Assembly: GCA_021780275.1 (NCBI GenBank)
Contig: JAJXZC010000703.1
Span: 1-7,103, forward strand
Source: Pseudomonadota bacterium
Lineage (GTDB): Bacteria; Pseudomonadota; Alphaproteobacteria; Parvibaculales; Parvibaculaceae
Direction of reading: 5' to 3'
Length of the DNA: 7,103 nucleotides
Position numbers and translations under genes: made by a program. Under the pieces are notes generated by a model. The model was given only the letters and a program-made list of their open reading frames with translations, searched no databases and was not told where the DNA came from. Numbering within the stretch: the stretch's first letter is position 1; each line of letters starts with the position of its first letter. Of the stretch, positions 5,767 through 7,103 are shown piece by piece.

Positions 5767-6036
5767 CTATGCGGCCTTCGATCGTTCTGTCTCCGGCGAC
5801 TCCATGGCCCTGAGATAGAGATCGAGCAGCGACTCGTGCTCGTCGCGTTCGTCCTTGTCCTGCTTACGCAGGCGGATGATTTCCTTGATAACTTTGAGGT
5901 CGAAGCCTTCGCCCTTGGCTTCCTGAAAGACTTCCTTCCTGTCCTCGTTCAGGGCCTTGATCTCTTCCTCGATATGCTCGATGCGCTCGACGATCGAGCG
6001 AATGCGGTCACCTGCAATACCCACTATGTCCGCCAT
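5767..6036 (-). CDS. gapR: GapR-family nucleoid-associated protein (DUF2312), 89 aa
   Basis: GapR is a small nucleoid protein of alphaproteobacteria that clamps around overtwisted DNA ahead of polymerases and replication forks and helps type II topoisomerases. The sequence matches the family end to end. Residues 9-36 form the long N-terminal helix (DRIRSIVERIEHIEEEIKAL). Residues 37-60 hold the conserved EVFQEAKGEGFDLKVIKEII and RLRKQD. Residues 61-77 form the last helix (ERDEHESLLDLYLRAM). A short charged tail (SPETERSKAA) follows. The ATG at 6036 is preferred over one at 6057 because AGGAGG lies 6 nt upstream and MAD is the usual family start. The gene is divergent from recD2 across about 190 bp. 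Plasmid-borne copies of gapR exist, so this need not be the chromosomal gene. Confidence 0.93.
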   Translation of the reverse strand: MADIVGIAGDRIRSIVERIEHIEEEIKALNEDRKEVFQEAKGEGFDLKVIKEIIRLRKQDKDERDEHESLLDLYLRAMESPETERSKAA

Positions 6037-6136
6037 GCATGGCCTCCTCTGATTCATTCAATGGGAGGCTAGGGCCGGGAAGGTCACCAACTTGTTAACC
6101 CGATCCCTTGAGCTGTGGAGAACCCCGAGACCTGAA

Positions 6137-6182
6137 AGCTTCGGTTTCTTTGACAGCCCCAGAATGGGGCCCTTCGGAAGCT
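6137..6182. repeat. Nested inverted repeat in the gapR-recD2 intergenic region
   Basis: The outer arms AGCTTC (6137-6142) and GAAGCT (6177-6182) enclose a tight inner hairpin GCCCCA-gaa-TGGGGC (6156-6170). It lies 44 bp upstream of the chosen recD2 start and about 100 bp upstream of gapR. A TTGACA at 6150-6155 overlaps its left side, but no convincing -10 follows at 16-18 nt. The rest of the 190-bp gap holds the gapR ribosome-binding site and a GTTAAC palindrome near 6094. I found no other signal. It could be an operator or an mRNA leader structure. Confidence 0.35.
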
Positions 6183-6225
6183 CATGGTACATTGACCGCC
6201 AATCACCGCGATTTCGGTCCGCCCC

Positions 6226-7103
6226 TTGAAGCCATCCAACGCCGCCACGCCGCCCAAAGAAACGCTCGTCGGCTCGGTCGAGCGGGTCACCTTCCACAAC
6301 GAGGACAACGGCTTCGCGGTCCTGAAGGTCAAGGCGCGCGGCCGGCGCGACCTTGTTCCCCTCGTCGGCCATGTGGCATCGATCTCGGCGGGCGAATTCG
6401 TCCACGCGGTCGGGGTCTGGACCAGCGACCGAACGCACGGGCTGCAATTCAAGGCCGATTTCCTCAAGACCACGCCGCCGACGACCGCTGAGGGAATCGA
6501 GAAATATCTCGGGTCCGGCATGGTGCGCGGCATCGGCCCGAAGCTCGCAGAACGGATCGTGGCCGCCTTCGGCGAGGGAACCTTCGAAATCATCGAAGCC
6601 GAGCCCGCCCGCCTGCGCGAGGTTTCGGGAATCGGGGAAATGCGCGCGGCGCGGATCGCCGCCGGCTGGGCCGAGCAAAAGGCCGTGCGCGACATCATGG
6701 TGTTTCTCCACTCCCACGGCGTCGGGACATCGCGGGCGGTCAGGATCTTCAAGACCTATGGCCACGACGCCATCCAGGTGATGACGGAAGATCCCTATCG
6801 CCTGGCCCGCGACATCCGCGGCATCGGATTCCGCACCGCCGACGCCATCGCCATGAAGCTCGGCTTGACCAAGGAGGCCCCGCAAAGGCTGCGCGCCGGC
6901 GTCTCCTTCGCCTTGCAGGAGGCGACGGATGATGGCCATTGCGGCCTGCCGAGGAACGACCTCCTTCGTTTGGCCGCCGACCTTCTCGATGTCGCCGCCG
7001 ACCCGATCGAACACGCCCTCGCCGAGGAGCTTGAGGGCGGCGAGGTTGTGGCCGACTCGATCGACGGCGCCGACTGCATCTTCCTGCGCGGACTTCATTT
7101 CGC
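6226..7103 (+). CDS. recD2: RecD2-type SF1 DNA helicase, N-terminal part (runs off right edge)
   Basis: RecD2 is a 5'-3' ATP-dependent DNA helicase found outside RecBCD; full-length proteins are about 720-740 aa, of which 292 are visible. Residues 13-85 are the small N-terminal beta domain (LVGSVERVTFHNEDNGFAVL, then FVHAVGVWTSD). Residues 88-150 hold two helix-hairpin-helix units (VRGIGPKLAERIVAAFG and REVSGIGEMRAARIAAGW). A third follows at about 196-212 (DIRGIGFRTADAIAMKLG). A helical part similar to the family's winged-helix region comes next. The Walker A site and helicase core lie beyond the window. The TTG at 6226 is the first usable start after an in-frame TGA at 6192-6194. No clear Shine-Dalgarno precedes it, so the start is uncertain. 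A 346-aa frame on the opposite strand is a shadow. Confidence 0.9.
   Translation, partial: MKPSNAATPPKETLVGSVERVTFHNEDNGFAVLKVKARGRRDLVPLVGHVASISAGEFVHAVGVWTSDRTHGLQFKADFLKTTPPTTAEGIEKYLGSGMVRGIGPKLAERIVAAFGEGTFEIIEAEPARLREVSGIGEMRAARIAAGWAEQKAVRDIMVFLHSHGVGTSRAVRIFKTYGHDAIQVMTEDPYRLARDIRGIGFRTADAIAMKLGLTKEAPQRLRAGVSFALQEATDDGHCGLPRNDLLRLAADLLDVAADPIEHALAEELEGGEVVADSIDGADCIFLRGLHF

Noticed and set aside
6150..6178. Sigma-70 promoter for recD2 starting with TTGACA at 6150
   Set aside because: The -35 is perfect, but the -10 position at 17 nt reads TTCGGA and no acceptable hexamer lies at 16-18 nt.
6058..7098. 346-aa open frame on the minus strand opposite recD2
   Set aside because: It mirrors the codon structure of recD2, whose helix-hairpin-helix motifs are unmistakable on the plus strand, and shows no domain of its own.
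1..7103. CRISPR array, tRNA, rRNA, insertion sequence or repeat-bounded element
   Set aside because: I saw no regularly spaced repeats, cloverleaf-like sequence, rRNA stretch, transposase motif or matching terminal repeats.

Overview
The window looks like accessory or plasmid DNA from an alphaproteobacterium, probably in the Rhizobiales. This rests on a moderately high GC content, a GapR (DUF2312) gene, a type of relaxase seen in rhizobial and methylotroph plasmids, and frequent TTG/GTG starts. I cannot name the species.

Left part (1-1329, all minus strand): a run of genes read leftward away from an intergenic control region. It holds a 100-aa helix-turn-helix-like protein, a doubtful small ORF, a 113-aa protein with two predicted membrane segments, and a membrane protein with a bacterial PH domain (DUF304 type) that runs off the left edge. 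The last two, and possibly the small ORF, are joined by stop/start overlaps.

Centre (1330-5047): a mobilization module. The 258-bp gap between the divergent helix-turn-helix and mobilization genes contains a convincing origin of transfer. On the minus strand an 8-bp inverted repeat sits directly 5' of CCTATCCTG/C, the nick core shared by RP4 oriT and Ti-plasmid T-DNA borders. To its right, a MobC-like ribbon-helix-helix accessory protein overlaps by TTGA with a 1000-aa MOBP/VirD2-type relaxase. The relaxase N-terminal half appears to be a tandem duplication of the relaxase fold. The presumed catalytic tyrosine is kept in copy one and the histidine cluster in copy two. A coiled-coil middle and an LPD7-like C-terminal domain follow. 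The predicted nick polarity sends the left-hand genes into a recipient first and the mob genes last. No type IV secretion genes are visible, so from this window the element is mobilizable rather than self-transmissible. A 10-bp-stem hairpin ends the relaxase operon.

Right part (5048-7103): a frameshifted gene remnant lies downstream of an orphan BrnA-like antitoxin, both on the minus strand. Then comes gapR, encoding a nucleoid protein that binds overtwisted DNA, with a 15-bp-stem hairpin at its 3' end. It is divergent from the 5' part of a recD2-type helicase gene that runs off the right edge. Whether this part belongs to the same element as the mob module cannot be decided from the window.
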